Shown here: positions 1 through 7,221 of the stretch, piece after piece
Layout: each line of letters begins with the position of its first letter
Position numbering within the stretch: the stretch's first letter is position 1
Origin: Ruminococcaceae bacterium UBA3323
GTDB taxonomy: Bacteria; Bacillota; Clostridia; Oscillospirales; Acutalibacteraceae
DNA: 25,593 nt
Direction of reading: 5' to 3'
Assembly (NCBI GenBank): GCA_002361935.1
Contig: DESD01000056.1
Coordinates: 1 to 25,593, forward strand
The notes under the pieces: generated by a model
Databases searched by the model: none
What the model was told of the DNA's origin: nothing
Seen by the model: only the letters and a program-made list of their open reading frames with translations
Program-made: the position numbers and the translations under genes

Positions 1-349
1 TCTTTTTTATTTGTCCGTTTGGCTCGTTGCATTTCATTCCGCAAAGCGTTTGATTGATCAAATTTATAGTTTCGAGAAGTTCATTGGAAGGGTAATTATT
101 ACCTATCGCTCTCAATTCATTTAACACTTGCTCAAGTGATTTTTTCAAAGCGATATAAACCTTGGGATTTCCGTTAACAACAATCTCTTTTTCCAAGGCT
201 CTGTTGATAAGATATTCTTGCTTTGTCAGTCCTGATAGTTTAACTCTAATATCAAGCTCATCATTTTCCTGCGGCGACATTCTAAAAGCAACCGTCTTAT
301 TCCTCCAGCACCTTTTGAATCTAAAGATTTTACCGACAAATAATTTCAC
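1..349 (-). CDS. Mobilisation-type ribbon-helix-helix protein, partial
   Basis: The frame is open to the window edge, so the 3' end is missing. The product starts with a short basic stretch, then Asn-Lys-Thr-Val-Ala-Phe-Arg-Met-Ser-Pro, a ribbon-helix-helix DNA-binding opening, then a Lys-Leu-Ser-Gly-Leu-Thr-Lys-Gln-Glu-Tyr stretch and a helical tail with Asn-Pro-Lys-Val-Tyr. This pattern is common in MobC-like or relaxosome accessory proteins encoded on clostridial conjugative and mobilisable elements. It follows the integrase gene and overlaps its end by about 20 nt if the GTG at 349 is the start. AAAGGAG lies almost on that GTG, so the exact start is uncertain; the Met about 22 codons further in is another choice. 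The role in nicking at an origin of transfer is inferred from the family. Confidence 0.6.
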   Translation of the reverse strand, partial: MKLFVGKIFRFKRCWRNKTVAFRMSPQENDELDIRVKLSGLTKQEYLINRALEKEIVVNGNPKVYIALKKSLEQVLNELRAIGNNYPSNELLETINLINQTLCGMKCNEPNGQIKK

Positions 350-1418
350 TCCTTTCACTTTCAAGCCTGCTTGCCATCTCGTCTTGCCTTGACGGAAACA
401 TGTGAGCATAATGATATGCTATATCAATGCTTTCGTGTCCCATTCGGTCGGCAATTTCTACTGCTGAAAATCCCAAATCAATAAGCAATGAAACATGAGA
501 ATGTCTTAAATCGTGTATTCTGATTTTCTGAATACCTGCTTTTTCACTACCGATTTTCATTGCTCTGTATAATGCTCTTTTTGAAATAGGGAATATCCTT
601 GTGTTCTCATCAACACCATAGAGCATACTGATATAATCCTGCATTTCTTCACAAAGAAACTGTGGCATCTTAATTGTCCTAATACTTTTTTGTGTTTTCG
701 GGTCGGTAATTATATCTTCACCGTCAATGCGCTGATAACTCTTGTTAATCCTAACTGTCTGCTTGTCAAAGTCAAAATCAGCAGAAGTTAAAGCTAACAT
801 TTCACCCTCTCTTATACCACACCAATAAAGCATTTCAAAGGCATAATAATGCATCGGCTCTTCCATTATAATTTCAGCAAATTTTGAATACTCCTCTTTA
901 GTCCAAATCAGCATTTCCTTGTCGCTTTCTTTTTTGCCCATAGCACCGGCTTTTCTTGCCGCATTTTCTTTAAGACCATAATACCTGACTGCATAATTAA
1001 GTATCGCACTCATTTGGTTATGAATGGTTTTGAGGTATGTTTGAGAAAAGGGCTTTCCGTTTCCATCTCTCATATTTATTAACTCATTTTGCCAGTTAAT
1101 TATATCGGTTGGTTTAATCTCATTGATTTTCTTATCAGCAAAATAAGGAAGAATTTTGGTTTTGAAGATATGCTTTTTACTGTTTATAGTATTAAGCTTA
1201 AGCCTTCCGCTTAGTGCTTTAAAGTACAAATCAACAAACGAGCCGAATGTCATATTGCATGCACCCTGCAGTTTTGTTAATTGTTCCTTCTCCCAAGCCT
1301 TTGCTTCCCTTTGGGTAGAAAATCCACGCTTTTGACTTTGCTTTCTTTCGCCTGTCCATTCAGTATATCTAAATACTGCTCTCCAAGTATTTGTTTTTGT
1401 ATCCTTATATACAGACAT
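330..1418 (-). CDS. int: Tyrosine recombinase/integrase of the element
   Basis: This 362-residue protein has the usual three parts: an N-terminal arm-binding domain (about residues 1-50, with Trp-Arg-Ala and the basic Lys-Arg-Gly-Phe), a SAM-like core-binding domain (about 55-160) and a catalytic domain (about 170-350). The catalytic set is visible: Arg203 in Gly-Ile-Arg-Glu-Gly-Glu, a Lys in the 240-244 stretch, His302 and Arg305 in His-Asp-Leu-Arg-His, His328 in Met-Gly-His-Glu, and nucleophile Tyr337 in Tyr-Ala-His-Met-Phe. It should catalyse integration into and excision from the guaA 3' end. Its ribosome binding site (GGAGG) is encoded by the last codons of the excisionase-like gene, 3 nt upstream, so the two are surely translated together. 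Length and motifs are complete; nothing suggests decay. Confidence 0.93.
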   Translation of the reverse strand: MSVYKDTKTNTWRAVFRYTEWTGERKQSQKRGFSTQREAKAWEKEQLTKLQGACNMTFGSFVDLYFKALSGRLKLNTINSKKHIFKTKILPYFADKKINEIKPTDIINWQNELINMRDGNGKPFSQTYLKTIHNQMSAILNYAVRYYGLKENAARKAGAMGKKESDKEMLIWTKEEYSKFAEIIMEEPMHYYAFEMLYWCGIREGEMLALTSADFDFDKQTVRINKSYQRIDGEDIITDPKTQKSIRTIKMPQFLCEEMQDYISMLYGVDENTRIFPISKRALYRAMKIGSEKAGIQKIRIHDLRHSHVSLLIDLGFSAVEIADRMGHESIDIAYHYAHMFPSRQDEMASRLESERSEIICR

Positions 1419-1421
1419 AAA

Positions 1422-1619
1422 TTAACCTCCTTCTATTTTGTTTATATAATCTATTCTTTCATAAAAGTATTTTCGGTTTACTCTGCCCGAAACAACAATT
1501 TTGTTCTTTTCGGCAAGTTCTTTATTTAACTGTTTCATAATCTTGTATGCGTATGACTCCGAAACATCAAGAACCTTTGCGACCTCGTCTACTCTCATAA
1601 AGATAGAATTGTCTGCCAT
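1422..1619 (-). CDS. Excisionase-like winged-helix protein
   Basis: A 65-residue basic protein with a helix-turn-helix of the excisionase/MerR type: Val-Asp-Glu-Val-Ala-Lys-Val-Leu-Asp-Val-Ser-Glu-Ser-Tyr-Ala-Tyr-Lys, followed by a wing with Gly-Arg-Val and Tyr-Phe-Tyr-Glu-Arg. Proteins of this size and pattern sit directly before the integrase in many Firmicute integrative elements and act as recombination directionality factors that bend DNA at the attachment site. Here it is the first gene of the xis-int pair, with a good AGGAGGTG-type site upstream of its ATG. A role purely as a transcriptional regulator cannot be excluded from sequence. Confidence 0.8.
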   Translation of the reverse strand: MADNSIFMRVDEVAKVLDVSESYAYKIMKQLNKELAEKNKIVVSGRVNRKYFYERIDYINKIEGG

Positions 1620-1686
1620 ATTAACACCTCCTTTAACAATTTGAACAGTGATAACCGTTACAAATATGATGTTTTACACTTATATT

Positions 1687-1706
1687 TCGTAACATTTATG
1701 TTACGA
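1687..1706. promoter_or_regulatory. Operator palindrome for the element repressor
   Basis: Perfect 9-bp inverted repeat, TCGTAACAT and ATGTTACGA, separated by TT. It lies just downstream of the -10 box of the xis-int promoter. A second copy with the same left half-site lies at 1789-1808 in the promoter of the divergent XRE gene, which points to that protein as the ligand. Confidence 0.7.
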
Positions 1707-1710
1707 CTTT

Positions 1711-1739
1711 ATATTAACACTCTGTTTATCACTTGTCAA
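1711..1739 (-). promoter_or_regulatory. Probable promoter of the xis-int unit
   Basis: On the minus strand TTGACA (1734-1739) is followed after 17 nt by TAATAT (1711-1716), with TATAAA overlapping three bases further on. The start of transcription would fall at or just before the perfect operator palindrome at 1687-1706, so repressor bound there would block the unit. Confidence 0.6.
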
Positions 1740-1780
1740 GAATAATTTCAAAATTATCGTTACTATTCTGATAATTTTAT

Positions 1781-1809
1781 TTGACTTGTCGTAACATATA
1801 TGATACAGT
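1781..1809 (+). promoter_or_regulatory. Promoter of the XRE repressor with an overlapping second operator
   Basis: TTGACT (1781-1786), a 17-nt gap and TACAGT (1804-1809) precede the repressor gene. Between and over these boxes, 1789-1808 holds TCGTAACAT, AT, then ATGATACAG, so the left half-site is identical to operator 1 and the right half is degenerate. This predicts autorepression with lower affinity than at the xis-int operator. Confidence 0.6.
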
Positions 1810-1828
1810 ATTATCGAGGTGATACTAT

Positions 1829-2440
1829 ATGGCAATAGGCGAAAGAATACGATTTATCAGAAAAAAACATAATATGACGCAAAAATATTTAGGTCTTAAA
1901 CTCGGTTACGGAGAAAAGAACGCCGACTCCCGTGTAGCACAATATGAAAACGGCAGGCGTGAACCAAGAGAGGATATGCTTATTGATATTGCAAACATTT
2001 TGCAGGTTTCAACACTTGCTCTTGATAACCCCAATCTTGATAATCATATAAGATTAATGCACACACTGTTTGCCATTGAAGATATATACGGATTAACTAT
2101 TGACAGAATTAACGGCAAGCTTTGTCTTGTTCCTGATGAAAGCAGACCTGAATGTTTTACGGGCTTGTACGGTTGCCTTAATGAATGGAATGAAACAAAA
2201 GAAAAGCTGAAAAGCGGTGAAATAACGGAAGGTCAATATGACGATTGGCGATACAACTATCCCGAGGACCTTGCCGCAAACTTAAAGAATACTCTTGACT
2301 ATTGCTGGGACAAGGCTCAAAAAGAGAATAAAAAGCGAGGCAAGAATTATAACCCTTACGACGCACCGCAGGAAGATTTCTTGACAAGGGTTGAACAAAT
2401 CAAAAAAGAGCATTACGATAAAGAAAATAAAAACGAATAA
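1829..2440 (+). CDS. XRE-family repressor of the integrative element
   Basis: A 203-residue protein with an N-terminal XRE helix-turn-helix (about residues 4-62: Glu-Arg-Ile-Arg-Phe-Ile-Arg, then Met-Thr-Gln, then Gln-Tyr-Glu-Asn-Gly-Arg-Arg-Glu-Pro). The C-terminal part is charged and probably helical and I do not recognise a peptidase or other known domain in it; there is no Ser-Lys LexA-type autocleavage pattern visible. A GAGGTGA site precedes the ATG at good distance. It is divergent from xis-int, and the shared 209-bp region holds two related palindromes, so it most likely keeps excision off and regulates itself. How it is inactivated is not shown by the sequence. Confidence 0.88.
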   Translation: MAIGERIRFIRKKHNMTQKYLGLKLGYGEKNADSRVAQYENGRREPREDMLIDIANILQVSTLALDNPNLDNHIRLMHTLFAIEDIYGLTIDRINGKLCLVPDESRPECFTGLYGCLNEWNETKEKLKSGEITEGQYDDWRYNYPEDLAANLKNTLDYCWDKAQKENKKRGKNYNPYDAPQEDFLTRVEQIKKEHYDKENKNE

Positions 2441-2481
2441 ATAATTTAATTGGCAAAGAATATTTTAAATTTATATGAACT

Positions 2482-3009
2482 ATGGAAAAATATTTTTATC
2501 ATGTTGTTACTGAAAAACCCATGTATGTAGGTCAACATATAGTTTTTGACGAAAATCATCATAACGGTGTTTGGCAACGAGTGAATGAAAAACTTGAAAT
2601 TGTCAGCGATATTTATAATAATCCGGAAAAATACAAGGATATTGAACTTGAACATCACACCTCTGTGGCTTTGAGAGAGCTTGCATTAGAGAAAGTAAGA
2701 GTTGAAAAATATCCAAATTATCCGTCGAGAATGGCTTGTTTATATGTGTCTAAAACATTAGAAGAGGCAGAAAAATGGTTTGATTATTTCATCAGTTTAG
2801 ACAGACCTACATTTCAAATTGTAAAATTACAAGTCAACGGCAATGTGTTTTACGGTGATGCCGAAAAATGCTTTGACGGAAAATTAAGTGAAAAAGAAAA
2901 TCTTACCCTTGCAAAAAAGTATTGGGAAAACGAAGATTTTAATGAAAACTCAATTATAGAAATGCTTGTTGACGGTGATATTGAGGTTGTAGAAATAGTA
3001 AAAGGATAA
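2482..3009 (+). CDS. DUF2441-like accessory protein
   Basis: A 175-residue soluble protein of no assigned function. It opens with Tyr-Phe-Tyr-His-Val-Val and Val-Gly-Gln-His-Ile-Val-Phe-Asp, then Asn-His-His-Asn-Gly-Val, a pattern I associate with the DUF2441 family; later it has a Tyr-Pro-Ser-Arg-Met-Ala-Cys-Leu-Tyr-Val stretch and an acidic C-terminus. The Tyr-His start followed by a Gly-rich loop and the central Ser-Arg-hydrophobic segment are reminiscent of ADP-ribosyltransferase-fold proteins, but I can name no catalytic triad, so this is only an idea. No clear ribosome binding site precedes the ATG; it may be translated after the XRE gene 42 nt upstream. The gene is AT-rich compared with the chromosomal genes to the right, as is usual for element cargo. 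Confidence 0.65.
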   Translation: MEKYFYHVVTEKPMYVGQHIVFDENHHNGVWQRVNEKLEIVSDIYNNPEKYKDIELEHHTSVALRELALEKVRVEKYPNYPSRMACLYVSKTLEEAEKWFDYFISLDRPTFQIVKLQVNGNVFYGDAEKCFDGKLSEKENLTLAKKYWENEDFNENSIIEMLVDGDIEVVEIVKG

Positions 3010-3060
3010 TTGAAGTACTTTATGAAGAAATATAGTTATACAAAAGGGAGTGTTATGTAA

Positions 3061-3843
3061 TTGTTTGGTACAGTGATACTTGATGCTTATACAAAGGATG
3101 AAACAAAAGAACTGGCTGATGCAATAAATGATTTATGTTGTCCTAATGACAATTATGGATGGGCTTCTGCGGGAATATATTGTTTTTGGGATTATTATAC
3201 GCGCGAAGTTCTTTATATTGGTTTAGCAAGAGACCTATATGTACGATTTTGTCAACATAATGGTTTAATTCCGATGCAAGATAGCGGCTGCAAATACAAA
3301 CAAATACAACAGTATTTTAATGAACACAAAAAATTAGGATACACAATATTCGTACAATCTCCTTTATCTCAACCTTTAGTATCAAGAAATAAGACAATGT
3401 ACGAGAAAATGGCAAATGAAGATGGCTCTTCAATACAAGACTATATATCAGAGCAAGGAATAAATAATATAAAACTTTCCGAGGGAATTCTAATAGAAGC
3501 TTACAGACGAGCATATGGTCATTTCCCTCCTTGGAATAAGGTTGGTGGTTCCATTGAAGGACAAGAAAGGACTATGGAGAAAAATATTAATATTGTAAAA
3601 AGTTTTGCTAATCCTCAAATTCAAAAAGTCAGCCCTATCGTTTCACGATCAACTATTAGAGAACTATCTGAAAATCCAACATACGAATTCTGTGAAAACT
3701 ATTTGCACGCTATAAGAATGTTAGTATTAAATTTTGGTATGGACTATTATGATGCATTAGAATTCCAAAATAAATTTGATAAGTATAATTGTTATAAACG
3801 AATTTGTGATTTGAAGTATTTAGACAAAGAACTAATAGTATAG
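3061..3843 (+). CDS. GIY-YIG nuclease-domain protein, element cargo
   Basis: A 260-residue protein with a GIY-YIG nuclease domain in its first 160 residues. The two signature triplets are Gly38-Ile39-Tyr40 and Tyr52-Ile53-Gly54, followed by Arg57/Arg62, a Glu in Leu-Ile-Glu-Ala-Tyr-Arg (Glu146) and an Asn in Pro-Pro-Trp-Asn-Lys (Asn159), which are the positions expected of the catalytic set. The C-terminal 90 residues match no domain I know. The start is TTG, about 10 nt after AAGGGAG; an ATG nearer to that site at 3056 is followed at once by a stop codon, so TTG is the only good choice. It is convergent with guaA and last before the attachment site. It may be a defence or homing-type nuclease; the target cannot be read from the sequence. 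Confidence 0.75.
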   Translation: MFGTVILDAYTKDETKELADAINDLCCPNDNYGWASAGIYCFWDYYTREVLYIGLARDLYVRFCQHNGLIPMQDSGCKYKQIQQYFNEHKKLGYTIFVQSPLSQPLVSRNKTMYEKMANEDGSSIQDYISEQGINNIKLSEGILIEAYRRAYGHFPPWNKVGGSIEGQERTMEKNINIVKSFANPQIQKVSPIVSRSTIRELSENPTYEFCENYLHAIRMLVLNFGMDYYDALEFQNKFDKYNCYKRICDLKYLDKELIV

Positions 3844-3887
3844 AAAAAAGAGCTATCAGGCATTTAAGTCTGATAGCTCTTAATCTT
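3844..3887. terminator. Bidirectional terminator between the GIY-YIG gene and guaA
   Basis: Perfect 12-bp stem AAGAGCTATCAG (3848-3859) and CTGATAGCTCTT (3870-3881) with a 10-nt loop. Read on the minus strand the stem is followed by a run of T, so it stops guaA transcripts best; read on the plus strand it is followed by a weaker T-rich stretch. Confidence 0.85.
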
Positions 3888-3891
3888 ATAT

Positions 3892-3923
3892 TGTTGCCAA
3901 AATGTTGCCATTTGGTGTTGCAA
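3892..3923 (+). repeat. Tandem integrase arm-site-like direct repeats
   Basis: TGTTGCCA occurs at 3892-3899 and 3903-3910 (period 11, one helical turn) and TGTTGCAA at 3916-3923. Short direct repeats about one helical turn apart, close to the attachment site, are what the N-terminal domain of Tn916/lambda-type integrases binds. They lie about 50 bp from the guaA stop codon. Confidence 0.55.
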
Positions 3924-3944
3924 AACTCTTGAAATCCTTATAAA

Positions 3945-3990
3945 TAGAGCGTTTTCAGAGCCTGCGTCGTTACTCCCACTCCACTGTTCC
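3945..3990. other. Probable attachment site (element-chromosome junction) at guaA 3' end
   Basis: The last codons of guaA (Val-Glu-Trp-Glu-stop) and the bases after them are where guaA-targeting islands recombine. The matching second copy must lie outside the window to the left, so the exact core is not defined here. The junction is placed here from the position of the repeats, terminator and guaA stop codon. Confidence 0.45.
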
Positions 3991-5496
3991 GGGGGGTTTT
4001 GAGGTTATATCATATACAACGCGGTTTACATGTTCAACCTCGTTCGTGATACGGTTTGATACCTTTGCAAGAATATCATATGGAATTTTTGCCCAGTCTG
4101 CCGTCATAAAATCATCCGTTGTAACGGCTCTGATGGCAATCAGATTATCATAGGTTCGATGATCGCCCATTACACCCACGGTTTGCACACCGGGCAGCAC
4201 ACAGAAAAATTGGGCAAGATTTTTTTCATAGCCGTTTTTAGCCATTTCATCACGAAGCACCCAATCCGCTTCCTGAAGAATTTTAATTTTTTCAGCAGTT
4301 AATTCACCGATAATTCTTACGCCCAATCCGGGGCCGGGGAACGGCTGGCGCCATACAAGCTCCTTTGGAATACCGAGCTTTTCGCCCACTTTGCGCACCT
4401 CATCCTTAAAAAGATCCGCAAGCGGCTCAATAACACCGAGAAACTCCACATCTTCGGGAAGGTTTACCCTGTTGTGATGGGTTTTGATAACATCGGCATC
4501 ACCCTTACCGCTTTCAATACAATCCGGATAAATTGTACCCTGTGCAAAATAACCCTTATCCTTCTGCTTTCTGATTTCATCCCAGAAAACATTGAAAAAT
4601 TCCGTGCCGATTATCCGGCGCTTCTGTTCGGGATCCGTTACACCCTTCAGCTTTTCCAGAAACTGCCGACCGCAGTTTACACGAACAAAATTCATATCAA
4701 AAAGAGAGGTAAAGGTTTTTTCTACAAAATCACCCTCATCCTTTCTCATAAGGCCCTGATCAACAAAAACACATGTAAGCTGTTTACCGACTGCACGGGA
4801 TAAAAGACCTGCCGCCACAGAGGAATCCACTCCGCCTGAAAGGCCGAGAATTACATTTTTATCGCCAATCTGCTGCCTTAGCTTTTCAACAGTGCTTTCA
4901 ATGAAATTATCCATCTGCCAATCGCCGCTGCAATGGCAAACCTCATAAAGGAAATTATGAAGCACAGCCTTGCCGTATTCACTGTGCGTAACCTCGGGAT
5001 GAAACTGAACGGCATAAATATTTTTTTCAACATTCTGCATTGCGGCACAGGGGCAGTCATCCGTTTTCCCGATAATTTCAAATCCATCCGGAGCCTTGGA
5101 AATTCTATCCGTATGGCTCATCCAAACAATACTTTTTTCGGGGATATCCTTAAAAATTGCCGATTTCTTAACCGTTACCTCAATTTTGCCGTATTCGCTT
5201 ACAGGCGCTGTTTCAACCTCTCCATCTGCCATCCATGCAACAAGCTGACAACCGTAGCATATACCTAAAATCGGAACACCGATATCCAGAATTTCCTTTG
5301 TGTAATGCGGAGAGCTCATTTCAAAAACCGAATTCGGACCTCCTGTAAAAATAATTCCCTTATAATGATTTTCTTTAATTGTTTCAAGCGGTACCGTATA
5401 AGGCAGAATTTCAGCGTAAACGCCATGATCCCTTACCCGCCTTGCAATCAATTGATTGTACTGACCGCCAAAATCAAGCACAAGAATTTTCTCCAT
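3970..5496 (-). CDS. guaA: GMP synthase (glutamine-hydrolysing)
   Basis: Converts XMP, ATP and glutamine to GMP, the last step of guanine nucleotide synthesis, in the cytoplasm. The 508 residues show a class I glutamine amidotransferase domain (about 1-190) with nucleophile Cys80 in Gly-Ile-Cys-Tyr-Gly and His166/Glu168 in Phe-His-Pro-Glu-Val, then the ATP pyrophosphatase domain with the P-loop Ser-Gly-Gly-Val-Asp-Ser-Ser (220-226) and the C-terminal dimerisation domain ending Pro-Pro-Gly-Thr-Val-Glu-Trp-Glu. Length and motifs are full. The residue after the Cys loop is Cys rather than the more usual Met (Tyr-Gly-Cys-Gln). Its ribosome binding site lies inside a long hairpin (5506-5569). It has no clear promoter of its own and follows the membrane protein gene by 111 nt. 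Its 3' end is the insertion target of the element. Confidence 0.97.
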   Translation of the reverse strand: MEKILVLDFGGQYNQLIARRVRDHGVYAEILPYTVPLETIKENHYKGIIFTGGPNSVFEMSSPHYTKEILDIGVPILGICYGCQLVAWMADGEVETAPVSEYGKIEVTVKKSAIFKDIPEKSIVWMSHTDRISKAPDGFEIIGKTDDCPCAAMQNVEKNIYAVQFHPEVTHSEYGKAVLHNFLYEVCHCSGDWQMDNFIESTVEKLRQQIGDKNVILGLSGGVDSSVAAGLLSRAVGKQLTCVFVDQGLMRKDEGDFVEKTFTSLFDMNFVRVNCGRQFLEKLKGVTDPEQKRRIIGTEFFNVFWDEIRKQKDKGYFAQGTIYPDCIESGKGDADVIKTHHNRVNLPEDVEFLGVIEPLADLFKDEVRKVGEKLGIPKELVWRQPFPGPGLGVRIIGELTAEKIKILQEADWVLRDEMAKNGYEKNLAQFFCVLPGVQTVGVMGDHRTYDNLIAIRAVTTDDFMTADWAKIPYDILAKVSNRITNEVEHVNRVVYDITSKPPGTVEWE

Positions 5497-5505
5497 TTTT
5501 TACAT

Positions 5506-5569
5506 CGCCTTTCCGGCTACAAACAGTAAACGGCAATCACGGAATTCCTTGCTGTAGCCGGACAAGGCG
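5506..5569 (-). promoter_or_regulatory. Long hairpin covering the guaA ribosome binding site
   Basis: In the guaA message the 5' arm CGCCTTGTCCGGCTACA (5569 to 5553) pairs with TGTAGCCGGAAAGGCG (5521 to 5506): 16 base pairs with one bulged G and a loop of about 31 nt that contains the palindrome GGAATTCC. The 3' arm holds GGAAAGG, the only Shine-Dalgarno-like sequence, ending about 10 nt before the ATG. No T-run follows, so it is not an ordinary terminator. It does not match the purine or other riboswitch cores I know. Confidence 0.65.
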
Positions 5570-5607
5570 TAATTTTCATTTCAGCCGTTTTAAAATCGGG
5601 ATACACG

Positions 5608-7197
5608 CTATTTTGCAGAGCCCGTATTAATTTGTTTTATAACTTCCTCCGTGCTTTTAACCAGCTTTTCAATATCAGCCTTTTTGCTTTCATCACACTT
5701 CAGAACAGAGATTGAAAACTGATTCGTGTCATATTCATCATCATTGCAGAAATACGGAACCGTATAGCCAACCTCATTAAATTTGCTTTTTCGGGCATAT
5801 TCACCGTTCAGCTTATAGGAAATATAATCATAATTATTTCTTTTGTAAGCTGTAAAGGTTGTTTCAAAGCTTTCCTGATCCACCATTTCAATTATGGTGC
5901 TTAATCCTCTCCAGGAAACATCCGGATTTTCACCAAAGGAATAGGTGTTAAAGCAGATATTTGTTTTTTTATCTTTCTTCTGAAGAATATAAAATATATC
6001 GTTTTTAGAGCTGCTGAAATAGGTTGAAGTGGTTGCACCTTCAAAAATTTTCTTTACGGAGCCGCCGTTCCAGCTGAACACCTCTGTTAAATATCTGGGG
6101 GAAGCATCCGTATCATTATAATCCTTTTTATTTCGGCTGATCAGCATAAGCTCGCTGTTGCCGTCGCCGTTGAAATCCACAAGCTTAACAACCGCAACAC
6201 CGTTTGCAAACACACTGCTTCCTACTGCCGAAACCTGCGCTTCGCCGAATCTTTTTATTTTATCGTCAATAATTTTTGAATAGGCGCTTGCTTTTTTCTG
6301 TTCCTCTGTCTTGGGAAGATTGTTGCCGGCCTCCCTTTCACTGATAAACTGCACAAGTTCGTCATGAACCGTATTAAGCTGATACTCAGCCTTTGCGGAG
6401 GCTAATGCAGAAAACTGAATCGTTTCAAAATGGGTGTAATCAACCTCTTCGTCAATAAGGTAGTATGCTGTTTTCGGATCAAAGGTACACCTGCCGTCTT
6501 CCCTGAATTCACTGCCGTGAAGCGCAAGCAGAGCCATATTTTCCTTGCTTTCCCCGCTGTTTTCTTTGCTGTCTTTATTATCTTCGCTGTTCTCTTCTAC
6601 CAGCTTTCCGATAGAATATCTGCCGCCGTTGTGATAAATTGTAAGCCAGCTTCCCAGCTCGGGATATTTCTTTAAGCTGTTGGCTTCATCTTTATAAAAG
6701 CTGATAAATTCATTTCCGCTTTTTCCCCATACTTCAACATAATACTTGCCGCTTTTGAAATAGGCAACAAGAAATTCATCGTTTCCGTCCGCATTAAAAT
6801 CAATACGGCGCACAGATGAAATACCAAGCATATGCCATGAGTTTTCCATATCGGGATTATTAAGGTTTTCCACCCTGCTTGTCCCTGTTTCCGTAATCAG
6901 ATTTGAGCAAACCGCTGCTGCGTTTTTGTTGAAATCCGCATCCTTGGTATCCGTATCATAAACTTTAAGTGTAAATACGGCAAGGAATGCAGCAATTGAA
7001 GCAGCAAACAGAAAGAAGGTGAAAAAGCCGAAAAACAGCTTTTTCTTTTTTGAGAAGGGTTTATCGGATGAACCACCAATAAAATATTCCTTCAAAAGCC
7101 TTACTGCTTTACGCAATACCGCCTTTGCTTTTTTCCATATTCGCTTAAAAACGCTCTTTTTCGGGGCCTTTTTGCTTTTGTTATTTTTTGTTTTCAG
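5608..7197 (-). CDS. Membrane-anchored surface protein with calcium-loop-like repeats
   Basis: I do not recognise a named family. The protein has a very basic cytoplasmic N-terminus, one membrane helix (Leu-Phe-Phe-Gly-Phe-Phe-Thr-Phe-Phe-Leu onwards) and a long extracytoplasmic part of about 450 residues. Two segments, Asp-Phe-Asn-Ala-Asp-Gly-Asn-Asp-Glu and Asp-Phe-Asn-Gly-Asp-Gly-Asn-Ser-Glu, about 210 residues apart, look like FG-GAP/VCBS-type calcium-binding loops, each followed by a beta strand. There is also a low-complexity Glu/Ser/Asn/Lys stretch in the middle. The start is unclear: a TTG at 7116 gives 502 residues without a ribosome binding site, while CTG at 7197 gives 529 and follows GAGGTG at good spacing just after the feoB stop. 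I prefer the longer form because the extra residues are Lys-rich and continue the basic N-terminus. It is cotranscribed with feoB by position. Confidence 0.7.
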   Translation of the reverse strand: MKTKNNKSKKAPKKSVFKRIWKKAKAVLRKAVRLLKEYFIGGSSDKPFSKKKKLFFGFFTFFLFAASIAAFLAVFTLKVYDTDTKDADFNKNAAAVCSNLITETGTSRVENLNNPDMENSWHMLGISSVRRIDFNADGNDEFLVAYFKSGKYYVEVWGKSGNEFISFYKDEANSLKKYPELGSWLTIYHNGGRYSIGKLVEENSEDNKDSKENSGESKENMALLALHGSEFREDGRCTFDPKTAYYLIDEEVDYTHFETIQFSALASAKAEYQLNTVHDELVQFISEREAGNNLPKTEEQKKASAYSKIIDDKIKRFGEAQVSAVGSSVFANGVAVVKLVDFNGDGNSELMLISRNKKDYNDTDASPRYLTEVFSWNGGSVKKIFEGATTSTYFSSSKNDIFYILQKKDKKTNICFNTYSFGENPDVSWRGLSTIIEMVDQESFETTFTAYKRNNYDYISYKLNGEYARKSKFNEVGYTVPYFCNDDEYDTNQFSISVLKCDESKKADIEKLVKSTEEVIKQINTGSAK

Positions 7198-7221
7198 GTG
7201 AGTTCACCTCATCTTTACTGT

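Larger units (their letters stand above)
1..3970. mobile_element. Right part of an integrative element inserted at the 3' end of guaA
   Basis: An integrase, an excisionase-like gene, an XRE repressor with phage-like divergent control, a mobilisation-type gene at the left edge and two accessory genes lie between the window start and the last codons of guaA. The 3' end of guaA is a known insertion target for genomic islands in several bacteria. The coding sequence of guaA is intact up to its usual Pro-Pro-Gly-Thr-x-Glu-Trp-Glu end, as expected if the element restores it. The left end is not in the window, because the mobilisation-type gene runs off the edge, so size and mobility cannot be judged. 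The right boundary is inferred from guaA and from adjacent arm-site-like repeats, not from a seen pair of att repeats. Confidence 0.75.

Noticed and set aside
330..3843. Complete integrative and conjugative element
   Set aside because: Only one end is in view; no relaxase, coupling protein or type IV secretion genes can be seen, so conjugation cannot be claimed.
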